A stretch of 64,000 bases of DNA from Mixta mediterraneensis. GTDB lineage: Bacteria > Pseudomonadota > Gammaproteobacteria > Enterobacterales > Enterobacteriaceae. Every line of letters begins with the position of its first letter. The stretch's first letter is position 1. The notes beneath the pieces are model-generated. The model saw nothing but the letters and a program-made list of their open reading frames with translations. It made no database searches and had not been told where the DNA came from. Of the stretch, positions 20,581 through 29,424 are shown in pieces. Location of the stretch: assembly GCF_014946725.1 (NCBI RefSeq), contig NZ_JACFXY010000001.1, positions 310,001 through 374,000 of the forward strand. Direction: 5' to 3'. The translations under genes and the position numbers were made by a program.

Positions 20581-20602
20581 ACGGTCTGGATGAGACGCTT
20601 AC
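20581..20602 (-). repeat. IS66 right terminal inverted repeat
   Basis: A perfect 22-base match to the left end, in inverted orientation. The repeat supplies the last codons of the truncated phage baseplate frame. Confidence 0.95.
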
Positions 20603-21227
20603 TGATCGCCTCTCCGACACTCACCGTATTTTTGGCGAGCGTATTTCTGCGACGACGCCGGGTACGTATGTCGGATTCCGCTACCCTACCCAGCACCGCA
20701 TCAGCCGGATTGTTTACGGTTTCCCAGCCAAGAACCGAACTTGCCACCCGGACAAGTCCACCGGCCCCACAGCCTACTGGCCCGGTTTTAACCGAGCGCA
20801 TATCACCTTTTGTTACCCCATCATTCCCGATAATCAGTACGCTGGTCGTTTCAAACGCATCCCCTGCCTGCGTTTCGGCCAGAGAGCCTTTCGGTATCAG
20901 AGTCTGTGGTACGCCTGCAAACTCCACATTCGTCAAAAAAGAATGCGTTGCGGACAGCCGCTGCCCGCCCATCAGCGCCCAGATAGCATCGAGAAAGATC
21001 CCCCCGGCTATGTCCGGGTTAATCTGGTTCGCCAGTTCTGCGTTATTGCGGGCGATGGCGTCCCGATTTTCCACTTCCATTGTGACAAGTGCGCCCTGCG
21101 GTGTTTCCGGCGACAGGTCAATTTCCTGACCAAAGACATCCCGGAACTCATTTTCAACCTGCTCCCGCAACGTGGAGGTGTCAGGGATGATCACTCCTGT
21201 GCTTGCTATAAACTGATAATCAGACAT
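20603..21227 (-). pseudogene. Baseplate J-like protein, truncated by IS66
   Basis: The first 208 residues of a baseplate-wedge protein of the Mu gp47/P2 gpJ class are present (ASTGVIIPDTSTLREQVENEF, DIAGGIFLDAIWALMGGQR, FETTSVLIIG). The frame then continues 14 codons into the IS66 end and stops at 20559. Family members usually exceed 350 residues, so the trimerisation and attachment part is gone. The start lies 8 bp inside the upstream gpW-like gene. Confidence 0.87.
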
Positions 21228-21564
21228 TAAGCGTTATCCTCCCGTAGAGGGTGCTGATCACGGCGGTGTAATGAAGCTCGTTGTTTTCAATCGATGCAGA
21301 AAAGGAATCGACTGCCAGAACTTGAGAAATTTCCCGCATACGGTCGCGGAACGCCGCCTCAAACATTGGCAAATCAGCATCGCGGCCAAAGGTGGTTTTC
21401 CAGTAAGGTATTCCCTTGTCCATCCTGTGCAGCATTTCACCCCGTAACGCTCTGGCATAGTGCATACAGCAATTTTTCACCGCCGCTTCATCACGAACCA
21501 AAGCCAGGTTGCCATCGTTTCCGAGGTAAATATCATTACCTTCAGTAACATCAAACGTCATCAT
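21220..21564 (-). CDS. Baseplate wedge protein of the GPW/gp25 family (Mu gp46-like)
   Basis: The 114-residue protein contains the short lysozyme-like gp25 fold segment (YARALRGEMLHRMDKGIPYW, MREISQVLAVDSFSAS). It sits between the spike and the gpJ-like gene, the usual order in contractile-tail clusters, and overlaps both by a few bases. Assignment is by motif and position. Confidence 0.75.
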   Translation of the reverse strand: MMTFDVTEGNDIYLGNDGNLALVRDEAAVKNCCMHYARALRGEMLHRMDKGIPYWKTTFGRDADLPMFEAAFRDRMREISQVLAVDSFSASIENNELHYTAVISTLYGRITLNV

Positions 21565-22253
21565 ACCGGCACCCCACTGTTGCCCGATCCCGGCTGAACA
21601 CCGCTATGCTGGTGATCAGCGCCAATATTTTTACCGTTATGTCGCATAGTCCCGCCGTTTGACTCACTGTTACCGTTGGTCTGGTGATTGCCGTTCACCG
21701 TCACGTTGCCGTTAAAAATGCTCTCAGCAGCGTTAACTTCAAACACTGGCGTATCCAGCACCGCCTGCCCGTTATGCAACGCCAGACACACGCTGCCATC
21801 CAGCGACTGGATCACCAGCGCATCAATATTTTTGCCATCCACCATCCAGCCTTTAACGCTGTCTGGAAAAAACATCGCATCACTGAATGATTTCAGCCGG
21901 TGGGTATTAGGCTCATCCTCCAGACCGCCGCGCTGAAAAATCAGACTGATATCGCGATCATTGGCTTTCAGCCAGCCAAAATCCCCCGGTTTTAGCGGCA
22001 CCCGGATAAAGAACCCGCCGCCGCCAAAGCGGAAAACAGGAATATTATGAACAGGAGCGCGGGGTATTCTTTGCCCTTCGGTTGACACCATCATCACCAG
22101 CGGTTTAATCACCGCGCGGTTCGTGGCGTCGTCATAACTGACCACCGTTGCGGGTAACATATCGTCGGTGTTCATCATCAGGTTACGAAAAGCGCCCATA
22201 AGCTGCCCTGCCAGACTGGATTCACTGGCAATATCGGTATTCGGTTTATTCAT
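21561..22253 (-). CDS. Tail spike / membrane-puncturing protein (Gp138 type)
   Basis: The 230-residue chain starts with an OB-fold region (LPATVVSYDDATNRAVIKPL, PVFRFGGGGFFIRVPLKPGD), continues with repetitive beta-helix-like sequence (NGNVTVNGNHQTNGN) and ends in a glycine-rich tip with the HxH motif DHQHSGV, which in puncturing spikes binds a metal ion. It would form the trimeric needle below the tail tube. It overlaps the next baseplate gene by 4 bases. Confidence 0.83.
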   Translation of the reverse strand: MNKPNTDIASESSLAGQLMGAFRNLMMNTDDMLPATVVSYDDATNRAVIKPLVMMVSTEGQRIPRAPVHNIPVFRFGGGGFFIRVPLKPGDFGWLKANDRDISLIFQRGGLEDEPNTHRLKSFSDAMFFPDSVKGWMVDGKNIDALVIQSLDGSVCLALHNGQAVLDTPVFEVNAAESIFNGNVTVNGNHQTNGNSESNGGTMRHNGKNIGADHQHSGVQPGSGNSGVPV

Positions 22254-22256
22254 TGG

Positions 22257-23072
22257 TTAAGCCCGTTTACAGGTGGCCTGATAAAAGAAGGGATCGTCGT
22301 GTGAGGCAACATCGAACTTAAGCTGCTCGATGATGTAATCACCATCTAAAGAAGGGTTAAATTTACTCTCCAGCCGTAACGTGCCGCCCAGGCTGGATTC
22401 ACCGTCGATAAGCCAGGTCACGTCCAGGCCTTTTTCGGTGGCTTTGGGTAGCCCGACCATCCCGGTATTCTGGTTGATAATTTTGACTCGCCCTTTGACC
22501 GCACCGGCTTCGTCCTTCACATACAGAACATCATCATCGATAAAGGCTTTAACGCCACCACCATCCTGCAACCGCTCGACCTGTTTCAGCTTTGAGCCGC
22601 AAAAATACCAGTTAGCAATATTTTTATCCGTGGCCTGAAAGTCGAGACGTACACCGCAGTCCCGCGCAATCCCTGCGGATATTTCACTCAGCTTACTCTT
22701 CGCACCGGAGGACGTTGCCACAATATCCCGCGCACTGCCGTTACCCGTTTTTGCTTTCAGCGTTAACGTCACGTCAGGCGGGCTGGAGGGTTCAGCACTG
22801 ACAATATCACCCACGAAAAGGCGAAATACGCCGGTACTCGCCCTCCCGGCTTCCAGTATAAGCCGGGAGGGTTGCTTGCTTTTGTTATAAGGGCTGGTTT
22901 CCGTCAACAGCATATTGCGGGTGGTCGCATTCAGCCCATCAATGCTGACCGTGCATTCATTCTGCAACGGATTCGCATATTTGGTGCCGCTTGCCTTTAC
23001 GCGCATCCCTTCATACCACTGTATATGCCCGCTGACTTCTACCCCCACCCTGATCCGCCTTAAATCAATCAT
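22257..23072 (-). CDS. Baseplate hub protein (gp27/gpD-like)
   Basis: About 271 residues from the ATG at 23072 (MIDLRRIRVGVEVSG), which follows a G-rich ribosome site and overlaps the upstream gene by 8 bases; an ATG at 23153 would give an out-of-character extension. The position between plug and spike and the predicted beta-rich sequence with GLDVTWLIDGESSLGG fit a hub that links tube and spike. There is no catalytic motif. Role is inferred mainly from order. Confidence 0.65.
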   Translation of the reverse strand: MIDLRRIRVGVEVSGHIQWYEGMRVKASGTKYANPLQNECTVSIDGLNATTRNMLLTETSPYNKSKQPSRLILEAGRASTGVFRLFVGDIVSAEPSSPPDVTLTLKAKTGNGSARDIVATSSGAKSKLSEISAGIARDCGVRLDFQATDKNIANWYFCGSKLKQVERLQDGGGVKAFIDDDVLYVKDEAGAVKGRVKIINQNTGMVGLPKATEKGLDVTWLIDGESSLGGTLRLESKFNPSLDGDYIIEQLKFDVASHDDPFFYQATCKRA

Positions 23073-23358
23073 CCGACCCCCAGAATACCAGGCTTTGCGT
23101 TTTGCCGAATTCCTCATACCAGGGCAGGGCATCGCGTTCTGTGATAAACGCAAAATTACCGGCTGGGGTCAGATAAGAGTAGGGTATTAAGGGTGCATCG
23201 GTCGTCGCTCTGGTTGCCAGCATGACAACCTCATCGTTGCGGCGTATGTCACACACCATCATATTTCTCGCGACTTTGATCGTCAGATCCCAGCGGTTAT
23301 CATCAATGGTAATTTGCAGGCGCTGGTTCGGCACCGGGTTTAACGGTATTTCACGCAT
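23065..23358 (-). CDS. Baseplate plug protein (Pam3 gp18-like)
   Basis: The small 97-residue beta-rich protein carries the pattern NQRLQITIDDNRWDLTIK and SYLTPAGNFAFITERD typical of the baseplate plug family found next to the hub and Dit-like proteins. It probably seals the distal end of the tail tube. It overlaps the hub start and lies 5 bp from the Dit-like gene. Confidence 0.65.
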   Translation of the reverse strand: MREIPLNPVPNQRLQITIDDNRWDLTIKVARNMMVCDIRRNDEVVMLATRATTDAPLIPYSYLTPAGNFAFITERDALPWYEEFGKTQSLVFWGSDD

Positions 23359-23363
23359 CGTGC

Positions 23364-23873
23364 TTATCCTCCCAGAACCCTGACCAGAACCGATTTTTTC
23401 CGTTCTTCGGATACCGATTTTGTCTGTGCACCGCCCCTTTTAACGGTACTGGTCTGCAATGGCTTCTGAACTTTTTTGGGCGGTAGATCTCCGTATTCGG
23501 GTGTTACACTGCGCCACTCGGTGAACCGTAAAGACAACTGGATAGCATCGGCCATCTCAGCGGTCTCATCGTGGTAGAAATTGACCAGCAGCATAGGCTG
23601 GTAGGTTTTGACTCTGGTCTGAATGCCTACCAGCTTGTTTTGTTCCCAGGCTTGTTGCATCAGGCCAAAAGCATTTTTAAGCTCACCGGATAAAATCAGA
23701 TCCATGCCAATTTCCACGGCCTGCACAACAACATGATCGCTACGGGTTTCCCCTGACTCGACCTGAAAAGTGGTGGCTTTGTGCTCGTCGCGGATATTGA
23801 TTTTTATCGGGCTGGCGGTTTCAAACAGCGTGGTAAAACTGTCGGTATCGAAGATTTTTACATCAGTGATCAT
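23364..23873 (-). CDS. Distal tail (Dit-like) protein
   Basis: The 169-residue protein has a beta-rich N-terminal domain (FDTDSFTTLFETASPIKINIRDEHK) and a basic, disordered-looking C-terminus (PPKKVQKPLQTSTVKRG). It lies directly after the tape measure (4-base overlap), the place of the Dit/LysM-type adaptor in contractile tails. Family assignment is by position and general resemblance. Confidence 0.55.
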   Translation of the reverse strand: MITDVKIFDTDSFTTLFETASPIKINIRDEHKATTFQVESGETRSDHVVVQAVEIGMDLILSGELKNAFGLMQQAWEQNKLVGIQTRVKTYQPMLLVNFYHDETAEMADAIQLSLRFTEWRSVTPEYGDLPPKKVQKPLQTSTVKRGGAQTKSVSEERKKSVLVRVLGG

Positions 23874-25546
23874 ATTGCCAGCCCCGTTTGCGTTTGCTGC
23901 CCCAAATCCTGCAACTGTTCCTGCAATGCGTCTTTCGTGCCCGCCGCCATGCCTTTAGCATCGGTTGCTTTGGTTTCAACCTTCACTTCCCCAATATTCA
24001 GGGTGGTTTCATTTTTCACGCTGGAACGATTGCTGATAGCAGTGCTGGTCACGGGGTTAAGGGGGTGATTATTCGCCGCTGCAATTTGGGCTTTTCCCTG
24101 CTCGACCATATTCTGTGTATCCTGCTGTGGTGAAGGATGTTCAGCTTCAGGAATACGGTGCGTCACCTCTCCCTCAGCGCTGATTTTACGCTCTACGGTG
24201 AGTTCTTTTTCATCATCAGCACCAAACCAGCCCGCAACGACTGACCAGCCTTTCTGGATGGTATCCAGACCGCCGCTTATCCAGCCAATCACCTTCTGCA
24301 CCTGCTCCCACATCCAGGTAAATATGCCGACAACAGCATCCGCCACGTTATCGAAGACGCCCCCGAACTGTGCGCCCCATTTAACCAGACTTTTTATTGA
24401 CTCCAGCAACCAGCCAATAAACTGGTTCAGGGCATTATTCATTGTGTTGTAAGCATCAACCACTACATCAGCAACGAATTTAGCGGCGATTTTCAGGTAC
24501 TCAAACAGGGTCTTGAATGCTTCCCACAGCGTCATAATGACCTGTTTAAGCTCAGGATAGGCATCAAGAATTCGCCCGATCATTGAATCATTACCGTCGA
24601 TAAAATTCATGATGTCGTCGTAAACCAGCGCGAACGCTGCGGCAAGCGCCGCAATGATGGCGATAATAGCGAGTATTGGCCAGGTTGCTGCCAGCGTGGC
24701 AGCAGCGGCGGCAAGCATCGGAGGAACGTAGTACGCTGCAACAGCCACACCGATCGCGAGGAAAAAACCGATGATGAGGTTCTTATTTTCCCGGCAAAAA
24801 CCAACAAATTTACTTAAGAATTCCATGCCCTTAGTCAGGTAAGGCAACACCATTTCGAGGAAGCTGTTTTTTAACAGGCCGGATGATTGCCTGAACCCCT
24901 GCATGGCCTGATTAAAGCGCCGGGACTGTTCAATACTGTCTTTGGTAATGCCAGAGTATTCTTTTTGCAGGCCCATCATGCGTTCCATCTCATGACGGCC
25001 CTTCATCATCAACTCAATCGTTTTGTCGTCCGTCACCCCAAGGTTTGCAAGGTGCGATTTGGCTTTATCAAAACTCATCCCCTTTACTTTATCTGCTGTA
25101 GCGAGGATTTTTTCCATAGAGTTCGTGGTGCCGCCAAAGGCTTTTGCCATTGCCGACAAATCAGCCTGAGCACTTTCCCTCGCGCCCCCCAGCTCGGCAA
25201 CTGAACCGGCGAAAGCATCCACATCCGCCGTCGCCACATTGATCTTCTTGCCCAGCTTATCAAGCGCCTCCACTTCCTCCGCGCGTGAAACAGACTCGCT
25301 GAAAATGGAAGATACCCCCAACAATACGCCAAGTACCCCAAGGGTTTTCTGGGCTAATGCGGCAACGCTGGTTTCCGTGCCGCTGGCAAAATCACTGACG
25401 CTTTTTGCCGCTTTATCGGCTTCATGCTGGGCCTGTTTCATACCATCAATAATATCGTCGGTAGAACGCTGAACATTTTTAAACGCCGCGTCGGCCTGCC
25501 GGGTGTCGAATTCAAACACCTGCACAAAGGTATCTAACAGAGACAT
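23870..25546 (-). CDS. Tail tape measure protein
   Basis: The 558-residue protein has long helical stretches (residues 15-60, 160-225), a central hydrophobic block (residues about 256-308) and an amphipathic helical region containing many Trp residues. The N-terminus (VQVFEFDTRQADAAFKN) is typical of tape measures in phages with DUF3383 sheaths. It sets tail length. The start shares one base with the stop of the -1 frame of the upstream chaperone gene, a typical chaperone/tape-measure arrangement. Confidence 0.87.
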   Translation of the reverse strand: MSLLDTFVQVFEFDTRQADAAFKNVQRSTDDIIDGMKQAQHEADKAAKSVSDFASGTETSVAALAQKTLGVLGVLLGVSSIFSESVSRAEEVEALDKLGKKINVATADVDAFAGSVAELGGARESAQADLSAMAKAFGGTTNSMEKILATADKVKGMSFDKAKSHLANLGVTDDKTIELMMKGRHEMERMMGLQKEYSGITKDSIEQSRRFNQAMQGFRQSSGLLKNSFLEMVLPYLTKGMEFLSKFVGFCRENKNLIIGFFLAIGVAVAAYYVPPMLAAAAATLAATWPILAIIAIIAALAAAFALVYDDIMNFIDGNDSMIGRILDAYPELKQVIMTLWEAFKTLFEYLKIAAKFVADVVVDAYNTMNNALNQFIGWLLESIKSLVKWGAQFGGVFDNVADAVVGIFTWMWEQVQKVIGWISGGLDTIQKGWSVVAGWFGADDEKELTVERKISAEGEVTHRIPEAEHPSPQQDTQNMVEQGKAQIAAANNHPLNPVTSTAISNRSSVKNETTLNIGEVKVETKATDAKGMAAGTKDALQEQLQDLGQQTQTGLAI

Positions 25547-25782
25547 TATCGGTTTCCTGCGGCGGCGAGCGCCTCGTTATAGCGGTTAGTCACAGCGATT
25601 TCCCACAAGTCCATCGCCTCTTCCAGGTCTATTGAGGTTTTGAGTTCTGTGAAGCTGGCGAGTTTTTCTGAGATGATGACTGCAAAGAATCCATCAGCGT
25701 TTTTATAATCGACGGGAGTGAATCGCTGATTTTGCCCAGCAGGTAAGGCAGGAAACCTTTGCTCCCGGCGTTGCCGAAAAAA
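25546..25782 (-). CDS. Frameshift extension of the tail assembly chaperone
   Basis: A -1 frame is open from the slippery heptamer T-TTT-TTC (complement of 25776-25782) through about 78 codons and ends TAA at 25546-25548, its last base being the A of the tape-measure ATG. The product ends in a helical acidic stretch (DLEEAMDLWEIAVTNRYNEA) like the T part of lambda G-GT fusions. No usable start codon begins this frame, which argues for shifting rather than separate initiation. Confidence 0.65.
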   Translation of the reverse strand, partial: FFRQRREQRFPALPAGQNQRFTPVDYKNADGFFAVIISEKLASFTELKTSIDLEEAMDLWEIAVTNRYNEALAAAGNR

Positions 25783-26087
25783 CTGGTGTTGTACCTCAGC
25801 ATCTCCAGTTCAAGGCGGATCAGCGCTTCACCGTCCGGTACATGGTTATCAATCAGCGTCTGGGTTTTCAGGCAAATTTCTGCACCATCCCGCACGACTG
25901 CCACATTAGCCATCATTTTCAGCATGGCTTCTTTACCGATTTCGTAGTCGCCAATTTTAGGTGCGTTCGACAGCGGATATTTTGCCAGGATTTCACGCCC
26001 CAGCGTGGCGGGCAGACGGCTGATCACAAAGGTGTGCATCTCACCATCAACATCTTTAATTTCAATATCTTTCGGCTTAATGAGCAT
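25629..26087 (-). CDS. Tail assembly chaperone (unshifted product)
   Basis: This 152-residue protein (ISRLPATLGREILAKYPLS, LIRLELEMLRYNTSFFG) lies between the tail tube gene and the tape measure, the standard place of tail chaperones. It ends in a Ser/Gln/Asn-rich tail. A -1 shift in its middle gives the longer product listed separately. Confidence 0.75.
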   Translation of the reverse strand: MLIKPKDIEIKDVDGEMHTFVISRLPATLGREILAKYPLSNAPKIGDYEIGKEAMLKMMANVAVVRDGAEICLKTQTLIDNHVPDGEALIRLELEMLRYNTSFFGNAGSKGFLPYLLGKISDSLPSIIKTLMDSLQSSSQKNSPASQNSKPQ

Positions 26088-26128
26088 AATGGCCCCAATA
26101 AAAAAGGCGGGATGTTCCCGCCTGATAG

Positions 26129-26584
26129 TTAACGAACGCGCGTACTGTCAAAGTCCTGGAACACAAAGGTATAAGCCTTTGATTTAAGACGCCCACCGCT
26201 GGCAGCTGAGTTACCCCGACTACCGTTGGTAATTTTTCCGTTTCGCGCGGTAGTGGTCGCGCCGTCACCGTAGGACGCCACGAGCGTAATAATATCTCCG
26301 GCGTGTCTGCGGCCACGTTTCGCCGTGTTGGCTTCCAGCAGGATCGCCAGATTCTGATCTTCTTCACTCCCCGGTAGCACGTTTATCGTCACAGCCTGCG
26401 GGGTTGGTGTTGACCAGGACACCAGATTGCCATTGATATCCATGCCGGTCTGGGCGATATCGACAGCAGGCAGATCGAACGGGTCGGCATCATCGGCGAA
26501 AGCCGTTACCAGTATTCCTGCCGGAAAGGTTGTACTGGCCTGAACCAACAGACTGAGGCCAGTTGCAGATACATCATTCATCAT
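26129..26584 (-). CDS. Tail tube protein (DUF3277-like)
   Basis: The 151-residue protein carries DADPFDLPAVDIAQTGMDINGNL and the repeated beta patterns of tube proteins from phages with DUF3383 sheaths. It lies directly after the sheath gene (7-bp gap) and before the chaperone. A start at either of two adjacent ATGs is possible. It would form the inner tube through which DNA passes. Confidence 0.75.
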   Translation of the reverse strand: MMNDVSATGLSLLVQASTTFPAGILVTAFADDADPFDLPAVDIAQTGMDINGNLVSWSTPTPQAVTINVLPGSEEDQNLAILLEANTAKRGRRHAGDIITLVASYGDGATTTARNGKITNGSRGNSAASGGRLKSKAYTFVFQDFDSTRVR

Positions 26585-26591
26585 TTAGTCC

Positions 26592-28079
26592 TTATACCAG
26601 GTTGTGCGAGCCTTCGACCTTACGTACCCAGTCGCCTTTACCGTAAATCAGTACGTATTTCATCACGTATTCCGGCAAGCCAGATGGCCCGGTACTTTCA
26701 ACAATCTGCGCGTTGTACCAGTAGCCCTTGTCCTGAATATCGTGCCACGCTAAATCGTCACCAGACGCATCAGCCACCGCGAGTTTCTGTACATCCGAGA
26801 GCGTTTTGCCGGGGAGGATGGTGCCGTTATTCACTGCTTTGGTCACGGCTCCGGCGATAATCATCATTGCCCTGGCCTCACCATCGCGGTTTGCAGGTAC
26901 GCCGCGCGTCGCCAGCAATAAAGAAAACCATTGCTGTGCAATGTAGGCTTTTAACCATTGCTCATTGGCATGAACGCTCATGTCCAGCGGTGCGGTACCC
27001 GGCCCGCACAGGAAACCACGCTGGTAAAACGCAATATGTGAACCCGCCACCGCCGTTTCGCCGTAATAGTTGACGCGCAACTTATCCAGCTTGTCGGCAT
27101 CCAGATCGGCGGTTACCTGTGCCGGGGACGGCACGCCCAACTGACGAAACATATAGTTGGTGGGGGGGGTTGTTCGGTCATAGTCCGTTGCCGCCATAAC
27201 CGCCATCGGTAACGCCTGAGCATAAAAATTATCCTCGGTTTTAAGATTCAGCGCCGTTGACGCTGTACCTATCAACGCCGCGCTAAAAGCCTCCGCATCT
27301 GTTGCGGAAATATTCAGATGTAGCTGGTATTTCACGTTCTCACCTGCCACATACTGAGCAAGGGCAACGACCTGTTCGAGCGTCAGTGGGTCGATAAAAG
27401 TCGCACTGCCGAATGAATCCGAGATTTTCTCTGCCGCCATAAAGGCTTCTAGCGGAGTTTGTGCGGTATTTCCGGGCAAGGCTTGTCCGCGAGATAAACC
27501 CATCGCATCCGCAAGAGCGGAAGACTCAACGTTAATGTTTGCTCGCTCCGGTACCCCACCACCGAGTTCAAACGTGCCGCTGATAGCGATAAAAGTCACT
27601 CTGGCAGAAGCGAAAGCGGGTTCAGATTCAGCATTTAGCTTTTGCTGTACGGTCGAGGCTACATCGGCGTAGGACTTGGCCGTAGAAAGATCGATTTCGG
27701 TGAGTTCTTTACGAATATTACCGATAATCACCGTGAGTGTTCCGGTAGTGATCGCCTTCAACTCGTCCAGACTGGCCGCATCCCCTCCCGAAAGCGTCGG
27801 TGCCCGACCGGTTGGTACCCAGGGTGCTACCTGCAATTCTCTCGGCTTATTGACGGGGGCCGGGCTGGTATAGCTGAAATATTGCCGGGCAAAATTCGCT
27901 TCGGGAGAGCTGGCCCCCAGAAACTCATCAATCTGACCGCTGGCGAATTCCAGCACATCACCGGATGGAATTTTTGCGTTTTGAGAGAATATGCGGCCCG
28001 TCAGTTTGCGCATCGGTACAGCAGACGCGCCAATGACCGCACTCGCAATGCTGACATAGCGTGTTTGTTTGATTGGCAT
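26592..28079 (-). CDS. Tail sheath protein (DUF3383 family)
   Basis: The 495-residue protein begins MPIKQTRYVSIASAVIGASAV and contains MRKLTGRIFSQN, LDELKAITTGTLTVIIGN and a conserved C-terminal domain (AWHDIQDKGYWYNAQIVES), all typical of DUF3383 proteins that form the contractile sheath. Its size fits sheath subunits. Together with the tube and spike it shows that the phage had a contractile tail. Confidence 0.85.
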   Translation of the reverse strand: MPIKQTRYVSIASAVIGASAVPMRKLTGRIFSQNAKIPSGDVLEFASGQIDEFLGASSPEANFARQYFSYTSPAPVNKPRELQVAPWVPTGRAPTLSGGDAASLDELKAITTGTLTVIIGNIRKELTEIDLSTAKSYADVASTVQQKLNAESEPAFASARVTFIAISGTFELGGGVPERANINVESSALADAMGLSRGQALPGNTAQTPLEAFMAAEKISDSFGSATFIDPLTLEQVVALAQYVAGENVKYQLHLNISATDAEAFSAALIGTASTALNLKTEDNFYAQALPMAVMAATDYDRTTPPTNYMFRQLGVPSPAQVTADLDADKLDKLRVNYYGETAVAGSHIAFYQRGFLCGPGTAPLDMSVHANEQWLKAYIAQQWFSLLLATRGVPANRDGEARAMMIIAGAVTKAVNNGTILPGKTLSDVQKLAVADASGDDLAWHDIQDKGYWYNAQIVESTGPSGLPEYVMKYVLIYGKGDWVRKVEGSHNLV

Positions 28080-28092
28080 GGTTAAACCTTAA

Positions 28093-28608
28093 TTAAATGC
28101 GGTGAATATCAGGATAAAGCGCTTTTACTGCTGTGGTGTTTGGGAACATTTCGCGGTGGAATGTGACGTTAAAATCAAACGAGGGGTTCTGTTCATAATC
28201 CCCCTGGTCATTGATAAAATAAGGCGTTCGAATACCAGAAGCACGTTGTACCCCCACACCCTGTTTTTTTAGCGCATCAATAAAAGGTAGTGAGTTCACT
28301 ATCATTCGAACCGTGGCAGTCAGGTCGGTTGCTGTAAGTTCACTGGCATCGGAAACCAGCCCCTGAACCTGCAACGTTTTTTCTACCAACTGAGTTTCTT
28401 TGTGATTCGCATCAGTGCCAGCAACCTGATAGTTTCGCGCCTGCCATCCGTGGCCTGCCTCGTTGATGGGAAAGAACATAACAAAGCTATCTTCCCTCCC
28501 CTGCTTTGTTGACTGGAAACCGGCAACAACAGGTATCGAAAGCCCCGCATCATTCATTTGCGCCAGCATCTGGTGCCGGATGACAATGTAAACCTCGTTA
28601 TCCGTCAT
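28093..28608 (-). CDS. Neck / tail terminator-like protein
   Basis: About 171 residues from the ATG at 28608 (MTDNEVYIVIRHQ), which overlaps the upstream gene by 11 bases. It lies between the collar protein and the sheath gene, the usual place of the tail terminator or tail completion protein. Beta-rich middle (SFVMFFPINEAGHGWQARNY). No specific family could be named with certainty. Confidence 0.55.
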   Translation of the reverse strand: MTDNEVYIVIRHQMLAQMNDAGLSIPVVAGFQSTKQGREDSFVMFFPINEAGHGWQARNYQVAGTDANHKETQLVEKTLQVQGLVSDASELTATDLTATVRMIVNSLPFIDALKKQGVGVQRASGIRTPYFINDQGDYEQNPSFDFNVTFHREMFPNTTAVKALYPDIHRI

Positions 28609-28966
28609 AGCTTCCAGCCTCAATGCAAAGAACAGACTTCCAGCCGTCCTGCGCGTACCAGTCTGCATCACCAGTGACGTCATAGCGCTTGCCGTTGAAC
28701 ACCAGATAATCCGGTGCATCCCCCCGCTGGATGGCGTGAATATCGTGCGAAGTGTAGAGCCGCCGATAAACTTTGCCGGTCACCAGCCCCATTTCCTGTA
28801 CATCCTGCGTATCCACCGCCTGCCAGCTACCCGTGACCGGTTCGGGCGAATGGTACTGCGCTACCCATTTGCCAAGGTCGTCTGTAGTGCGCGACTTAAA
28901 CCGATACCAGAAAGCCGTCTGCTGTGGGATCACCCGTGCGGCCACATTGTAGAGATTGCCAAACAT
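28598..28966 (-). CDS. Head closure / collar-type protein
   Basis: The 122-residue protein (MFGNLYNVAARVIPQQT, WYRFKSRTTDDLGKWV, YLVFNGKRYDVTGDADWYAQDGW) occupies the head-to-tail connector region of phages with DUF4054 adaptors. It overlaps the upstream gene by one base. Function is inferred from position and general resemblance to phage collar proteins. Confidence 0.55.
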   Translation of the reverse strand: MFGNLYNVAARVIPQQTAFWYRFKSRTTDDLGKWVAQYHSPEPVTGSWQAVDTQDVQEMGLVTGKVYRRLYTSHDIHAIQRGDAPDYLVFNGKRYDVTGDADWYAQDGWKSVLCIEAGSYDG

Positions 28967-29424
28967 TATTTGTCCTCCACTGTATAAGTGACCGTCTGCA
29001 ACATCTGTCCGGTATCTACCAGCGGTTTTGTTGAGGCTTTACCTTTGCTGTGTCTTCTGGCTCTGCCCCGGATGGTGGATGTATCCAGCGGAGGCGTTGT
29101 CAGGGTACGGATGGCATTCTTTACATCCCCCGCAGCTTTGGCTCCAATCTGATTCAACCCATCGTTAAGCGCAATACTGCCTGCAACAGAAGCATTAACG
29201 GCTTGCGAGATGAGATTTTTGTAACCAGCGGCATTCTCTGTCATTGCCGGACGCAGGAAAGGCCGGGGCGGGATGCCGCCAGCCGGATACCCAAGTTCCT
29301 GAATGGCCGCGACATAAGCAATCGGCGTACCGTCAGGGTATTTACTGTGCTCAAAAAATCCGATCTTCAACTGCTTTTTGTTCAGTTCATCGTAGACCGC
29401 TTTCAGCCTGGCAAAATTACTCAT
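28966..29424 (-). CDS. Head-tail joining protein (HK97 gp10-like)
   Basis: This 152-residue protein (LKIGFFEHSKYPDGTPIAYVAAIQ, IPPRPFLRPAM, VDTGQMLQTVTY) shows the phrases common to small connector proteins with RPFLRPA and VDTGQLxxS-type motifs. It overlaps the DUF4054 gene by 4 bases. It should help connect completed heads and tails. Confidence 0.65.
   Translation of the reverse strand: MSNFARLKAVYDELNKKQLKIGFFEHSKYPDGTPIAYVAAIQELGYPAGGIPPRPFLRPAMTENAAGYKNLISQAVNASVAGSIALNDGLNQIGAKAAGDVKNAIRTLTTPPLDTSTIRGRARRHSKGKASTKPLVDTGQMLQTVTYTVEDK

Larger units (their letters stand above)
17953..20602 (+). mobile_element. IS66-family insertion sequence (2650 bp)
   Basis: Perfect 22-bp inverted repeats beginning GTAAGCGTCTCATCC bound tnpA-tnpB-tnpC. 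IS66 elements normally make 8-bp target duplications, but the flanks differ: TTTCAGGC on the left and TGATCGCC on the right. The left flank is chromosomal DNA 73 bp after ada-alkA; the right flank is the inside of a phage baseplate gene. The element therefore marks a secondary recombination or deletion joint. Confidence 0.95.
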
